Of a DNA stretch of 61,821 bases, positions 42,111 through 51,650 are shown one piece after another. The DNA is taken from positions 1 to 61,821 of the forward strand of contig WTXI01000220.1 of assembly GCA_022376515.1 (NCBI GenBank), given 5' to 3'. The first letter of the stretch is position 1. Each line of letters opens with the position of its first letter. The stretch is from Lactifluus volemus (taxonomy: Eukaryota; Basidiomycota; Agaricomycetes; Russulales; Russulaceae). The position numbers and the translations under genes were made by a program. The notes under the pieces are model-generated. The model searched no databases, had not been told where the DNA came from, and saw only the letters and a list, made by a program, of their open reading frames with translations.

Positions 42111-42845
42111 CTTCCAACTGCTGTTGATGTTTCTCTTGAGCGCGCTCTACTTCTTGTTCTAATGACTGTTCTTCCGTAAAGAGGCGCACAAAGAGCTCTG
42201 GGGGTAAGACTAGCACATCCTCATGGTCATTCTCCCCCTGGTCGCATCCTGGTCGTCGTGACAATGGGTCGGCCTTGTTAGTCTTCCCCGGTCGATGGAC
42301 AATCTTCATGTTGTATTCTGCCATCTTAGGGATGTAGCGCGCCACCCGCCGACTGATCTTGTGCGCTTCCCGGTAGTACTGAAGGTTAGCGTGGTCGCTG
42401 ACGACAGTGATGACGTGCGGGGAGCTCAGTAGAAGGTGCCGCCAGTGTTCCAGACCTCGGATCATTGCCAGTAGTTCCCGGTCGTGGATATCGTAGTTCC
42501 TCTCTGCTTGGTTGAACGTTCGCGAGTAATATCCCACAGGGCGCAACTTCTGATCCTTGTCCGGTTGGTGGAGAATTGCTCCACTAGCGTATTGCGACGC
42601 GTCGACTTCTAAGACAAATGGTTCCGCCAGTTAGGTCTCTGTAGGACCGGGTCGCTAGTGACCGCCTTGATTAGTCGATCCACTGCTTGTGTACATTCCT
42701 CTGTCCACTCGAACTTGGTCGTTTTCTTTAGTAAGTTAGTCAGAGGTCTAGCAACATTGGCAAACCTGGGATGAACTGCCGTTGATAGCCCAAGACTCCG
42801 AGCGTACTGCGGACCTCCCGTACTGATTTCAGCTGTCGTGGCCAA
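41932..42845 (-). pseudogene. gypsy 1 RNase H and connection region
   Basis: The piece RFANVARPLTNLLKKTTKFE with DPVLQRPNW (about 42620-42760) leads to the RNase H: RPVGYYSRTFNQAERNYDIH, DRELLAMIRGLEHWRHLL and VVSDHANLQYY, with Asp, Glu and Asp at the expected places. IVHRPGKTNKADPLSRR closes the domain. The frame changes near 42620. Confidence 0.88.
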
Positions 42846-43786
42846 TCTGCTAGACCGTGCTTCTTGCTAGGGTCGATGCGAATGGTGCCCTGGTCGATGA
42901 CGTACCCCAGAAACTCAATCTCTCTTCTGGCGAACTGACATTTTTCCGGCTTCAGAAAGAGTGACTCCTTCTCCAGAACCTCTAAGTATTCTTTGGTGAT
43001 TTGATCGTGCAGTTCTGGGTCGTCAGGGGTCACGATGAGAAGTCGTCCAGGTACCAGTGAACCCAACGGGGGTATTTCTTTTTCAGATTGGCAAAGATGC
43101 GGTCTGCCATTCGTTGGAAGGCGGCGGGTGCGTTACACAATCCGAAAGGCATGACTTTGGCTTCGAACAGCCCCTCGTCCGTTTTCACTGCTGTGATCCA
43201 CTGGCTGTCCGGGTGAATCCGAATGTTGTAATATCCATCTCTAATGTCAAATTTGGACATTAGCTTGGCGTCTCCCATTTGGTCGAAGATGGTGTCGATG
43301 CGGGGAAGGGGATACACGTCCTTCACAGTCCATTCGTTCACTTTTCGGTAGTCATAGACGGGTCTCAACTTCCCATCCTGCTTCTTGATGTAGAAGAAAG
43401 GGCTGGACCATGCGGATTTCGATCTTGTGATGTATCCTTTATCTTGCTGTCTATGAGAAACGCCCTCATCGATTTGGTTTCTTCTGCCGTTAATTTGTAT
43501 GTCTTGCAGTTGATTGTTTTCGGGGCATCTGGCAGAAGCGTGATAACGAGGTCTTCGGGGCGTGAAGGGGGAAGCGTTTTGCCTCTTCTTCTGAGAAGAC
43601 CTTGGCGTACTTCTGGAACTGCTCTGGCACGGCTACCTTGCTTTGCCCTTTTCCTTCTCGTTGCGCCCACTGTTGACTGAAACTCGTTTGCACATTTTCA
43701 TCCTTCGAGCCGCCCACTTCAGCTTCCAACTTCGCCCGGTGGTGGATAACTTGATAGGTGGCCCTCGAATCTTTCCTTCCTTCCAA
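42740..43786 (-). pseudogene. gypsy 1 reverse transcriptase, frameshifted
   Basis: From the N side: EQFQKYAKVFSEEEAKRFP, then LPDAPKTINCKTYKLTAEE, RPVYDYRKVNEWTVKDVYPL, FDIRDGYYNIRIHPDSQW, FGLCNAPAAFQRMADRIF and the catalytic YLDDF near 43035-43050. The thumb follows in another frame (FLKPEKCQFARREIEFLGYV, VRSTLGVLGYQRQFI). Frame changes near 43600, 43370 and 43040 leave no continuous polymerase. Confidence 0.9.
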
Positions 43787-44173
43787 TTGATCTGAGGGTC
43801 AAACTCCCGTAACCAGGGATATCCCAGGATAATCCGATCTTCGCCTAAGTTTGTGACATAGAAGATCTGGGCGGCTTCTTTCGTCCTTTGAGAATGTTGA
43901 GGAGACAGTAGCTGGTAATTTTACCGTCTTGATTCTCCGTTCCGTCTACGTTGAACACCGTTCGTGGTCCTGGAGTTTATGGATCCCAGGCCTAGCTTCT
44001 CCACCATTCTTGGGTCGATAAAATTTTCTGTAGCACCACTGTCGAGTAGTGCTTTTCGGCAGCCGTCTTGGTCGCGCTCGTGAACGATAGGGGAATGTCC
44101 AGTGTATTGGTTCTCGAGATACGACATATTTGAGTAAGACGGGCTCGCACCCAGGCTGCACGGGTCGAGCCAT
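43787..44173 (-). pseudogene. gypsy 1 protease region, frameshifted
   Basis: The catalytic motif ALLDSGATENFIDPRMVEKL lies at about 43990-44055. The preceding strand (SRTNTLDIPLSFTSATKTAA) is in another frame, so about one base is missing near 44055. Farther down, INGK-like pieces and ILGYPWLREFDPQINWKEG (about 43790-43835), a conserved element before reverse transcriptase, are in yet another frame. It directly follows the gag stop at 44174-44176. Confidence 0.85.
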
Positions 44174-44229
44174 TCAAAAATCCTCTTCTTCTACCAGCCC
44201 ATCCAAGGCACCGTTGAAGGCTCCCTTCC
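44174..44229 (-). pseudogene. gag: gypsy 1 gag C-terminus, severed by the KDZ insertion
   Basis: The minus strand reads FNGALDGLVEEEDF then TGA at 44174-44176. Joining it to the gag end at 55608, across one copy of the target duplication, keeps the frame (AKIGKG to AFNGALDG). Confidence 0.85.
44223..44229. other. Left target-site duplication of the KDZ element
   Basis: CCCTTCC here and at 55601-55607; with the next outer base the match is 7 of 8. Confidence 0.8.
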
Positions 44230-44520
44230 GAGTGGTAGCTACCACTTTTATCACAATATCTATGGCAAATGCGCATTTGCGATGTGTATAATACCACAAC
44301 CTTTAATGACAATATTGTAATTATATATAGGGACATTGTGATATGGTTGTAATGATATTGTCATAAAATTGTGAATGGTTGTAATAGGATTGTGAATGGT
44401 TGTAATACAATTGTAGATGATTGTAATAAAATTGTAAATGATTGTAATAAGATTGTGAATGGTTGTAATAAAATTGTAGATGATTGTAATTAAATTGTGA
44501 TTGGTTGTAATAAAATTGTA
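44230..44520 (+). repeat. Left terminal inverted repeat of the KDZ element
   Basis: Matches the reverse complement of about 55310-55600 with few differences. It contains two perfect palindromes: TGGTAGCTACCA (44233-44244) and GCAAATGCGCATTTGC (44265-44280). Confidence 0.9.
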
Positions 44521-45815
44521 AATAGTTGTAATAAGATTGTGATTGGTTGTAATTAAATTGTGATTGGTTGTAATTAAATTGTGATTGATTGTAATTAAAT
44601 TGTGATTGGTTGTAATAAATTGTAAATGGTTGTAATAAAATTGTAAATGATTGTAATAAAATTGTGGATGGTTGTAATAAAATTGTAGATGATTGTAATA
44701 ATATTGTGAATGATTGTAATTAATTGTGATTGGTTGTAATAAGATTGTGAATGGTTGTAATTAAATTGTGATTGGTTGTAATAAGATTGTGAATGGTTGT
44801 AATAAAATTGTAGATGATTGTAATAAAATTGTGAATGATTGTAATAAAATTGTAAATGGTTGTAATAAAATTGTGATGATTGTAATTAAATTGTGATTGG
44901 TTGTAATAAGATTGTGGATGTTGTAATAAAATTGTGATTGGTTGTAATAAAATTGTAAATGGTTGTAATAAAATTGTAAATGATTGTAATAAGATTGTGA
45001 ATGGTTGTAATAAAATTGTAGATGATTGTAATAATATTGTAAATGATTGTAATAAAATTGTGAATGATTGTAATAAAATTGTAAATGGTTGTAATAAAAT
45101 TGTAAATGATTGTAATAAAATTGTGGATGGTTGTAATAAAATTGTAGATGATTGTAATAATATTGTGAATGATTGTAATTAAATTGTGATTGGTTGTAAT
45201 AAGATTGTGAATGGTTGTAATAAAATTGTAGATGATTGTAATAAAATTGTGAATGATTGTAATAAATTGTAAATGGTTGTAATAAAATTGTGATGATTGT
45301 AATTAAATTGTGATTGGTTGTAATAAGATTGTGGATGGTTGTAATAAAATTGTGATTGGTTGTAATAAAATTGTAAATGGTTGTAATAAAATTGTAAATG
45401 ATTGTAATAAGATTGTGAATGGTTGTAATAAAATTGTAGATGATTGTAATAATATTGTAAATGATTGTAATAAAATTGTGAATGATTGTAATAAAATTGT
45501 AAATGGTTGTAATAAAATTGTAAATGATTGTAATAAAATTGTGGATGGTTGTAATAAAATTGTAGATGATTGTAATAATATTGTGAATGATTGTAATTAA
45601 ATTGTGATTGGTTGTAATAAGATTGTGAATGGTTGTAATAAAATTGTAGATGATTGTAATAATATTGTAAATGATTGTAATAAAATTGTGAATGATTGTA
45701 ATAAAATTGTAAATGGTTGTAATAAAATTGTGGATGATTGTAATTAAATTGTGGATGGTTGTAATAAAATTGTAAATGGTTGTAATAAATTGTAAGTGAT
45801 TGTAATAAAATTTAT
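44341..45815 (+). repeat. Left subterminal 21-bp minisatellite
   Basis: About 70 copies of a 21-bp unit of the form TGGTTGTAATAAAATTGTGAA with A/G and GG/GA variants. Because 21 is a multiple of 3, long spurious frames arise on both strands (CNKIVNG and its complement); these are not genes. A block of about 12 units at 44934-45182 recurs almost unchanged at about 45352-45600, a higher-order period near 418 bp. Confidence 0.92.
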
Positions 45816-45897
45816 ACATGAATTCTAGCTGACTGTGCTGTGCAATAATGAAAACATTCTGGGCCAATTGTCTGTCATGGCTATTGGAAATAAGAAA

Positions 45898-48800
45898 TTA
45901 GTCCTCTACTTCAAATAGATCAATGTCTATATTATCATCTCCTTCACTACATTCTCCCTTCTCATCCCCACCATCATCAATTTCTTCAGCACCCTCATCA
46001 TCATCAACTTCATCATCACTGTCGGTAGAAGTCTCACCAGATATGTCAGCTGTAGTCACCACAGAAGAATAATGATAACATGCTTCCCAGTCAGAAGGAG
46101 CAGCACCATTATCTTTCAATGTGGGCAGCCAAGAAGTTACGCAGCTCTGAGCAAGGCGCTCACAGAGGTGTGCCTGCTTCTCTGCATATGCTGTGACACC
46201 ATGAATGACATGACGGTCTCCATCAGTACGGCAGCAAGCCTGACTTCGCCACCATTGAGCCTTCCACTCATGGAATGCCACTACTCGACGCATTTCCTCC
46301 TGTATAAGTAAGACCTCCTCCTCCCAACGTTGTTTCCGCGCTTGAGCCTTTACCCACTCAACTTGGAGACTATCATCAAGAACTTGTTCAGAATCCCCCA
46401 TATCAGGGGCTGAATGAATGCGAGGGACCAGCCATATCCAAGAAGGCTCAAAAGAGCTGTTTCCTGGCCCATTATCATCCTTCCCAGGCCCACGAATATC
46501 GTCATCCTTGAGGTCCTTCAGACGGGATTGCCAGCTTCCATTTGGATCAAGAACAAGAAGAGCACTGCGTGCTGCACGGTAGCACCCAGCACTTCGTTGA
46601 GTACGGAGGTTGAATCGGTTATATAATGTTCGCATACGTGTGCAGGCCCTGTTTCCAGTGCCATCAACGTTGAGCCTTTTGAATTGCCATAGTCCCGAAA
46701 TAATCCGACGTTGGCGTCGGATTTCTGCCAGAGCATCATCAGCTTGAGCAATACGAAGCCGACACTCCTTTTCTAGCACAGTAGTGATCTCAGATAACTG
46801 TCGAAGGTGTTGTGGAAGGGATGAGGGTAGGTATAGAGGCATAGATTCAGCAGGTTCTACAGGTAGTGCCTCAGCAGCATCCGGGAGAGCCAACTGCACA
46901 ACAAGGGAAGCAACACATGGTGTATACGCAAGTTGTGCCTGACGCCACCGTAGAATTCGGTTGCGTAGTGACGTGCGCTTCTCTTCAAGATCTGCCGACT
47001 GCTTGCTTGTCTGTGTTCCTTTCATCTTCGAGACCTCAAGTTGAAGGTGACGTCTAAGGATTCAGGTCAGCCCCATTAAGATAAACAGATTATACAGGGC
47101 ATACTGTTGTTCTTCGAGATCGAGAGCCATTGTGAGGAACATGGTCAGGGTGACCTTGTGAGGAGAGATACGCCCTCGAGCCGCTTCAGCCGCATCTTCC
47201 TTGGCGAGGTCAAGTCGAACGTCTTGAAGTGTCGTGGCTAAAGGTGGATGTCAACGACGCTAGAGGGATATAAGGGGATGATACGACGCACACGAGGCCG
47301 GTTCCATGTACGGGTTAGGCTTCGACCTGTCATTCTTCCATGCCAAGACCGTCGCCTCCCATTTTTGTACCGTTTGCGGGGAAAATGTCGACGAGAACTG
47401 CTGGAATATCAAGCGATGCTTGTCTCGCATCGCATAAGCCTCTTTGAGCCGCTTAAGAAACAACGAGCCTAAAATTTCGCTTAGCAGACATTTGGTCCCG
47501 ATAATGAAGACAACGCACGGAAACCAACGATCTTCCGGAAATTCCAACCACACCACTGGTCGTTAAGGGTCTCGTGGCGTGCTCCTGGACCCATTTCACG
47601 GACACTAGTCCCCAGTGCGTTCGTTTGGGCCCACGTGGTTTCCACCTCCTCCCCGCAGGTCCGGCCAACGCCGTCCATATAGCTGAGACAAAAAGACTTG
47701 CAGTTCTCGCCATGCCCATTGATGTGCCAACTTGGGATTCCAACCTCGACGATGGTGGCTGGGTCAAGCTTCAGGTCATCTGCCAGCTCCTCCATGCGAC
47801 GCTCGAAGTTTTTGCACCACTGACAACCGACATCATACGTTATGACAACCCGCGGGAGCTTCACACCTGCCAGTGCAGAGAGAATGATGTAATCCATGTT
47901 GCAGTACCTGATGTTGCCCCGTTTCGCCCCGTTGAGCCAATGCGTTGAGCAGTAAAGGAAATGGAACTGAACATACCGTTCACCCTTCTGTAGATCACCC
48001 GCTCCATTCTTTCGAATCAGGCAGTGCCTAGGGCAAATACAAAGACCTACGCCCGTTACACTATATCCAGGCGTGCACCTAACCACAGCTCGAACAAGCG
48101 CATCGTGTTCGGATTGACAAGTGTTGATCTAGTTTCTCACGATGAATCATCAAAGAGTCATGTTCAACAAACACAAACAAACACAAACCTCGGGTTGATC
48201 CACATATTGCGCGATGTGTTCCTGGTAACGACCTTCTTCGACGAACGATGCCCACCCTGGTGCCAGCTCTGGGTCATGGATACCGCGGTCCTTGCCCTTT
48301 AGCTTAAAGTTCGCGTCGACAGCGAGGAATAGAGTATATAGGAATCTATAGAGTAAATTTTGAGTGCCAACTCACAACGGAAAGATGTCCGAGTCAAACG
48401 TACAATAGTGCTCCAGCTAACTCCCATCCTTCCGGCAGATTTCGACCAGGATGAGGACAAGCAGGACATTCGACGGCCAATTCTCCTTGGGCAGTAGCAC
48501 CGGCACCTGCTGGATCTTGCCCGCGACCTGCGCGCTTCAGCATCAGAAGGTTTCGCCAAATGCGAAACACGCGGTGGAACTCTGGATATCGGTACTGTAA
48601 CGAGCTATTTAGCACACTGTTACTTTGAGGCTTAGCAAAAAGCTTACAACTGTCTTGTTAAGCTCAAGATTGTCGGTCTTGTGAAGGACCGTATGGTAGA
48701 AGTCGTACAAGGGTGTTTTCCCTTGTAAAGTGAGCTCGTGGAATGTGTCGAGGCAGTCGAAAGTGAAAGCTGTCTTCGGCCGATTAAACGTGGCAGGGAA

Positions 48801-49710
48801 CCAGCGGGCACGTAAAAGCTGGGTGCGTTGATGGATGAACCCGTTCGTCCGACAGTCGCAAAAATCCACAGAGATGTAATGGACTCCATATGTGTCGAAG
48901 ATGCAGAAGTTTTCAGGGCCAGCAGACGGAAGCGGACATGGAGCACCGCCGTGCCCAAGTTGGACACGAAGACCTAGACTTTGAAGGGTAACCGCAGCAA
49001 AAAATCGGCCATTCCAAATCTACGATAAACCTTTGAACGTGGCGGATTAAAATGAAAGGAACTGAAGACGCACCTCGACATGATGAAGAGGATGGTCCCG
49101 ATGAGCATTCACCAAGCAATCGCGGCAGCGCAAGAGACTCCCACTGAAGCAGTCCTTGCACTTATACACACCACAGACCTTCTTGCAGGATATACAATAT
49201 TCTTGGTCCAAAGAGTCACTGAGACCGTCGTGCCGCAACAACTCATCCAGGCAGCTTTGTCGAAAGATAAGCCATTCCTGTAGTTTCGTCTGGTTGTTCT
49301 TAGCGTTAGATCAGATCTATCAGAGCGAGAACACATACTGAAGTCGTATTCTGCCGTTTTCTCTTTGGTTTCGGTGGTTTCGATGGAACAACTGTCTGGG
49401 CCTGGTTGTCATTCAGTTGCCAGTATGCGGGTGGGTCTGGAACGGCTTCGTCTGGTAGCTCCTCGTTGATAGAAAGGCTGGATAGGGGATCAGGATCAGG
49501 TAGCAAGCTCCGACTCTCGGTCAGGTAGCCCCGTCGACCATGAGCATTTGTTCGGATGGTGGTAAGTCGTGAACTGCGGTTTACGGCTGTACCAGAAGAT
49601 TCCCGCGCTACACGAAAGGCTGGAGTGGAGGTGCGTCTTTGTTTATTCGCAGACTGGGCAGCTGGTGGAATGGGGTCAGAGTTGTCGTTGACGCTCCTCT
49701 TCTTGCTCAT
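45898..49710 (-). CDS. KDZ transposase with N-terminal CxC2 zinc domain
   Basis: Multi-exon, ATG 49710 (MSKKRSVNDNSDPIPPAA) to stop 45898. Exon 1 is 49339-49710, exon 2 is 49074-49277. CxC2 zinc module: CISCKKVCGVYKCKDC, then SLGLRVQLGHGGAPC and FCDCRTNGF. KDZ core: LRARWFPATFNRPKTAFTFD, YRYPEFHRVFRIWRNLLML, VECPACPHPGRNLP, FLAVDANFKLKGKDRG (catalytic Asp), QKGERY, VVITYDVGCQW (Asp) and GVGRTCGEEVETTWA (Glu). Then SKPNPYMEP and a C-terminal part of about 375 codons with an acidic end. Introns are 45-70 bp. No stop or frameshift was found in the core. Cys in GVGRTCGE, where Asp is usual, is a possible weak point. It would cut and join the inverted repeats. Confidence 0.9.
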
Positions 49711-50482
49711 TGAGTGATCAAGGACTCGGAATTGAGTGAGCAAGGAATTTAGTGAGCAAGGAACAAGTTAGTCGATAACAACTTAATAGCCGCGGCAAAG
49801 CCAGAACAAAGCCACTTGATCAAATCATGCATTTCCGATGAGATGTACTGAATATGTATTTCAAGGATCCCATGGCCCCAATTTAGGTCTATCCATGCAA
49901 TCTTTGAATGAATATAAATTTATTCTCATACCTATATGTTCTTTTCGGAACCTGAGTGTGGCCAGTAGTAACCACGACGCTTTCTTTAAGTCAAACGTCG
50001 GCAGGTCCAAGTTTGTAGTATGTGTACTGGCATGTCCGACGCTTCGAGGATTTTCACGGTGTGGCACACACTCAGTCTACTTCCTTATCCTTCTTGCCAG
50101 AGATCCAGAAATAAATTGTATATTTGATTCTTTGCCTGCATCCTTAATCACTGACCGCTTGAGAACATAAACCAGACCTTGGCCTCGGTCACCGCTACTT
50201 TTCAGAGATCGCCAAAGATCAACCGATCGCAACACACCTACGCCATATGAGAGACTTCAGAATGCTACCGAGAATGGTCGCAGTTGCATCGGAAAGGCGT
50301 GCTGTATTGACGGCCTTCACACTGTCTTCCTGCAAGGCTAAACTAGTAATCAGTGTCTGGTGACGTCGTGACACTTAAGTCCAACGCTTTTGATTCCTTC
50401 GCGATCATAAGTGAATTCGGATGAGGCATAAGAGTATATTCCTGGCATAGGGTATTCCAACAACATAACTATCACTACGAAA
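49711..50482. other. Spacer between transposase start and viroplasmin-like gene
   Basis: No convincing gene. It should hold the transposase promoter and the 3' end of the upstream minus-strand gene. Confidence 0.5.
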
Positions 50483-51400
50483 CTACTCCACAGCATCTTC
50501 AACTGGCCCGAAGATATTCTCGTCTCCACGATTCCTGACAATCCTGACAAGACCATTTACTTTAAGATCCTGATATACACCGAGGGCCTCATCGTACGTG
50601 GCGTAAGACTTCTGACAGTTGCCGCTAACTCCAGAGGTCAGGCTTTGAACATAGGGCCTATTCGGAACAGATAAGTCATAGTAGGGATAAGAATATAAGG
50701 TACAACCAGCTGTCAAATACTCCAGTACGTTTGCCAGCAGAAACGACATAGTATTTTTTGCGCTTTCCAGGAGTTGTAAACGGCGAAGTCGTGTGGGCGG
50801 GTTTTCTCGGGGGGGACGCAACAACAAGCGAAGCCATTGCCCTACAGATCAATGGTTGGTCACTATCATCCTGGAACGGTTCCGTGGTAAGTAGATTTCG
50901 AACAGCTAAATAACCAAGCTTACCATGAACGCCGTAGCTTCGGAGGTTAAGAGGTGGATCTTTGGTAAGAGGTTCGCCTTTGGTGAATCCGGCGCTGGTG
51001 AAACAGGAGGGGAGACTTCATCGACATCCGAGTCGTCGCTCACGGTGTGAACGGGAATTGGAGCGACAGTGGGTTTAATGGCCGCAACAGCAGCGGCAAC
51101 CCGGGGAGAGGCGGGATGGAGCCCTGGAAGAACTCCCTTGGAGTCGTTGCTTACATCGGCGGTTGTGTCCGCTACAGGTGGCGCTGATCAGATTTGTTAG
51201 AATGTAAGAAGGAGAACTTTACCGTTTGGGGTCTCAAGGTCGTTACTGGCCTCTTCCTTTGCGCGTTGTTCCCCTTGTCGAAAATGAGCCAGCTGTTGAC
51301 GGTCTTAATTACGAGACTCACGTTTAAGGAGAAACCGTTGCTGCTTCTTGAGTGTATTTTGCCAAGGAGAAATATCGATTTCGTTCTGGGGGGGAATCAT
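50483..51400 (-). CDS. Gene with viroplasmin / RNase H1 N-terminal-like domain, carried by the KDZ element
   Basis: Likely ATG at 51400 (MIPPQNEIDISPWQNTLKKQ). A basic coiled part with AHFRQGEQRAKEEASNDLE is followed by an Ala/Pro-rich acidic linker (ASPRVAAAVAAIKPTVAPIP, SDDSDVDEVSPPVSPAP). The domain comes at the end: KRKKYYVVSAGKRTGVFDSW, an intron, then YVQSLTSGVSGNCQKSYATY and DEALGVYQ; stop at 50483-50485. YYVV...G..TGVF.SW...V.GVSG...K.Y.T..EA is the pattern of the domain that binds RNA/DNA hybrids in RNase H1. Two 5' junctions are unsure: near 51300 (an in-frame TAA needs an intron) and near 50815 (a run of seven Gs on the + strand next to a splice site). No catalytic RNase H part is visible. 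A hybrid- or dsRNA-binding role is inferred. Confidence 0.7.
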
Positions 51401-51504
51401 GGCAGGTGGAGATGGCGGAGGATGGGAATTGAAAAAAAAACGGCTGCCCTGATGGTGTGACTGACAACGGGATAAATAGTCGAATTTCCCCTGAATTGTG
51501 AATT

Positions 51505-51625
51505 TATATGGATTTATTATGCGAAAGGTCGGACTTACTGTACTAGTGCTCATTGTTTATGCGAAAGGTCGGACTTGCTAGTGCTCGATTTTTATGCGAA
51601 GGGTCGGACTTGCTAGTGCCACGTT
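51505..51625. repeat. Three tandem copies of a ~33 bp repeat in the divergent promoter region
   Basis: TATGCGAAAGGTCGGACTT occurs three times (about 51518, 51558 and 51592), each followed by a GCTAGTGC-like end, between two divergently transcribed genes whose ATGs are at 51400 and 51651. Confidence 0.85.
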
Positions 51626-51650
51626 GAACCAGAACTTGCCGAAGCACCTC

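Noticed and set aside
44341..45815. CRISPR-like array
   Set aside because: Repeats are directly tandem without unique spacers, and the genome is eukaryotic.
44761..45867. A 368-codon repetitive minus-strand frame (YNHLQFITTIYNFIT...) in the left minisatellite
   Set aside because: It is a by-product of a 21-bp repeat with no stop in the unit; both strands and several frames are open, and there is no domain or start context.
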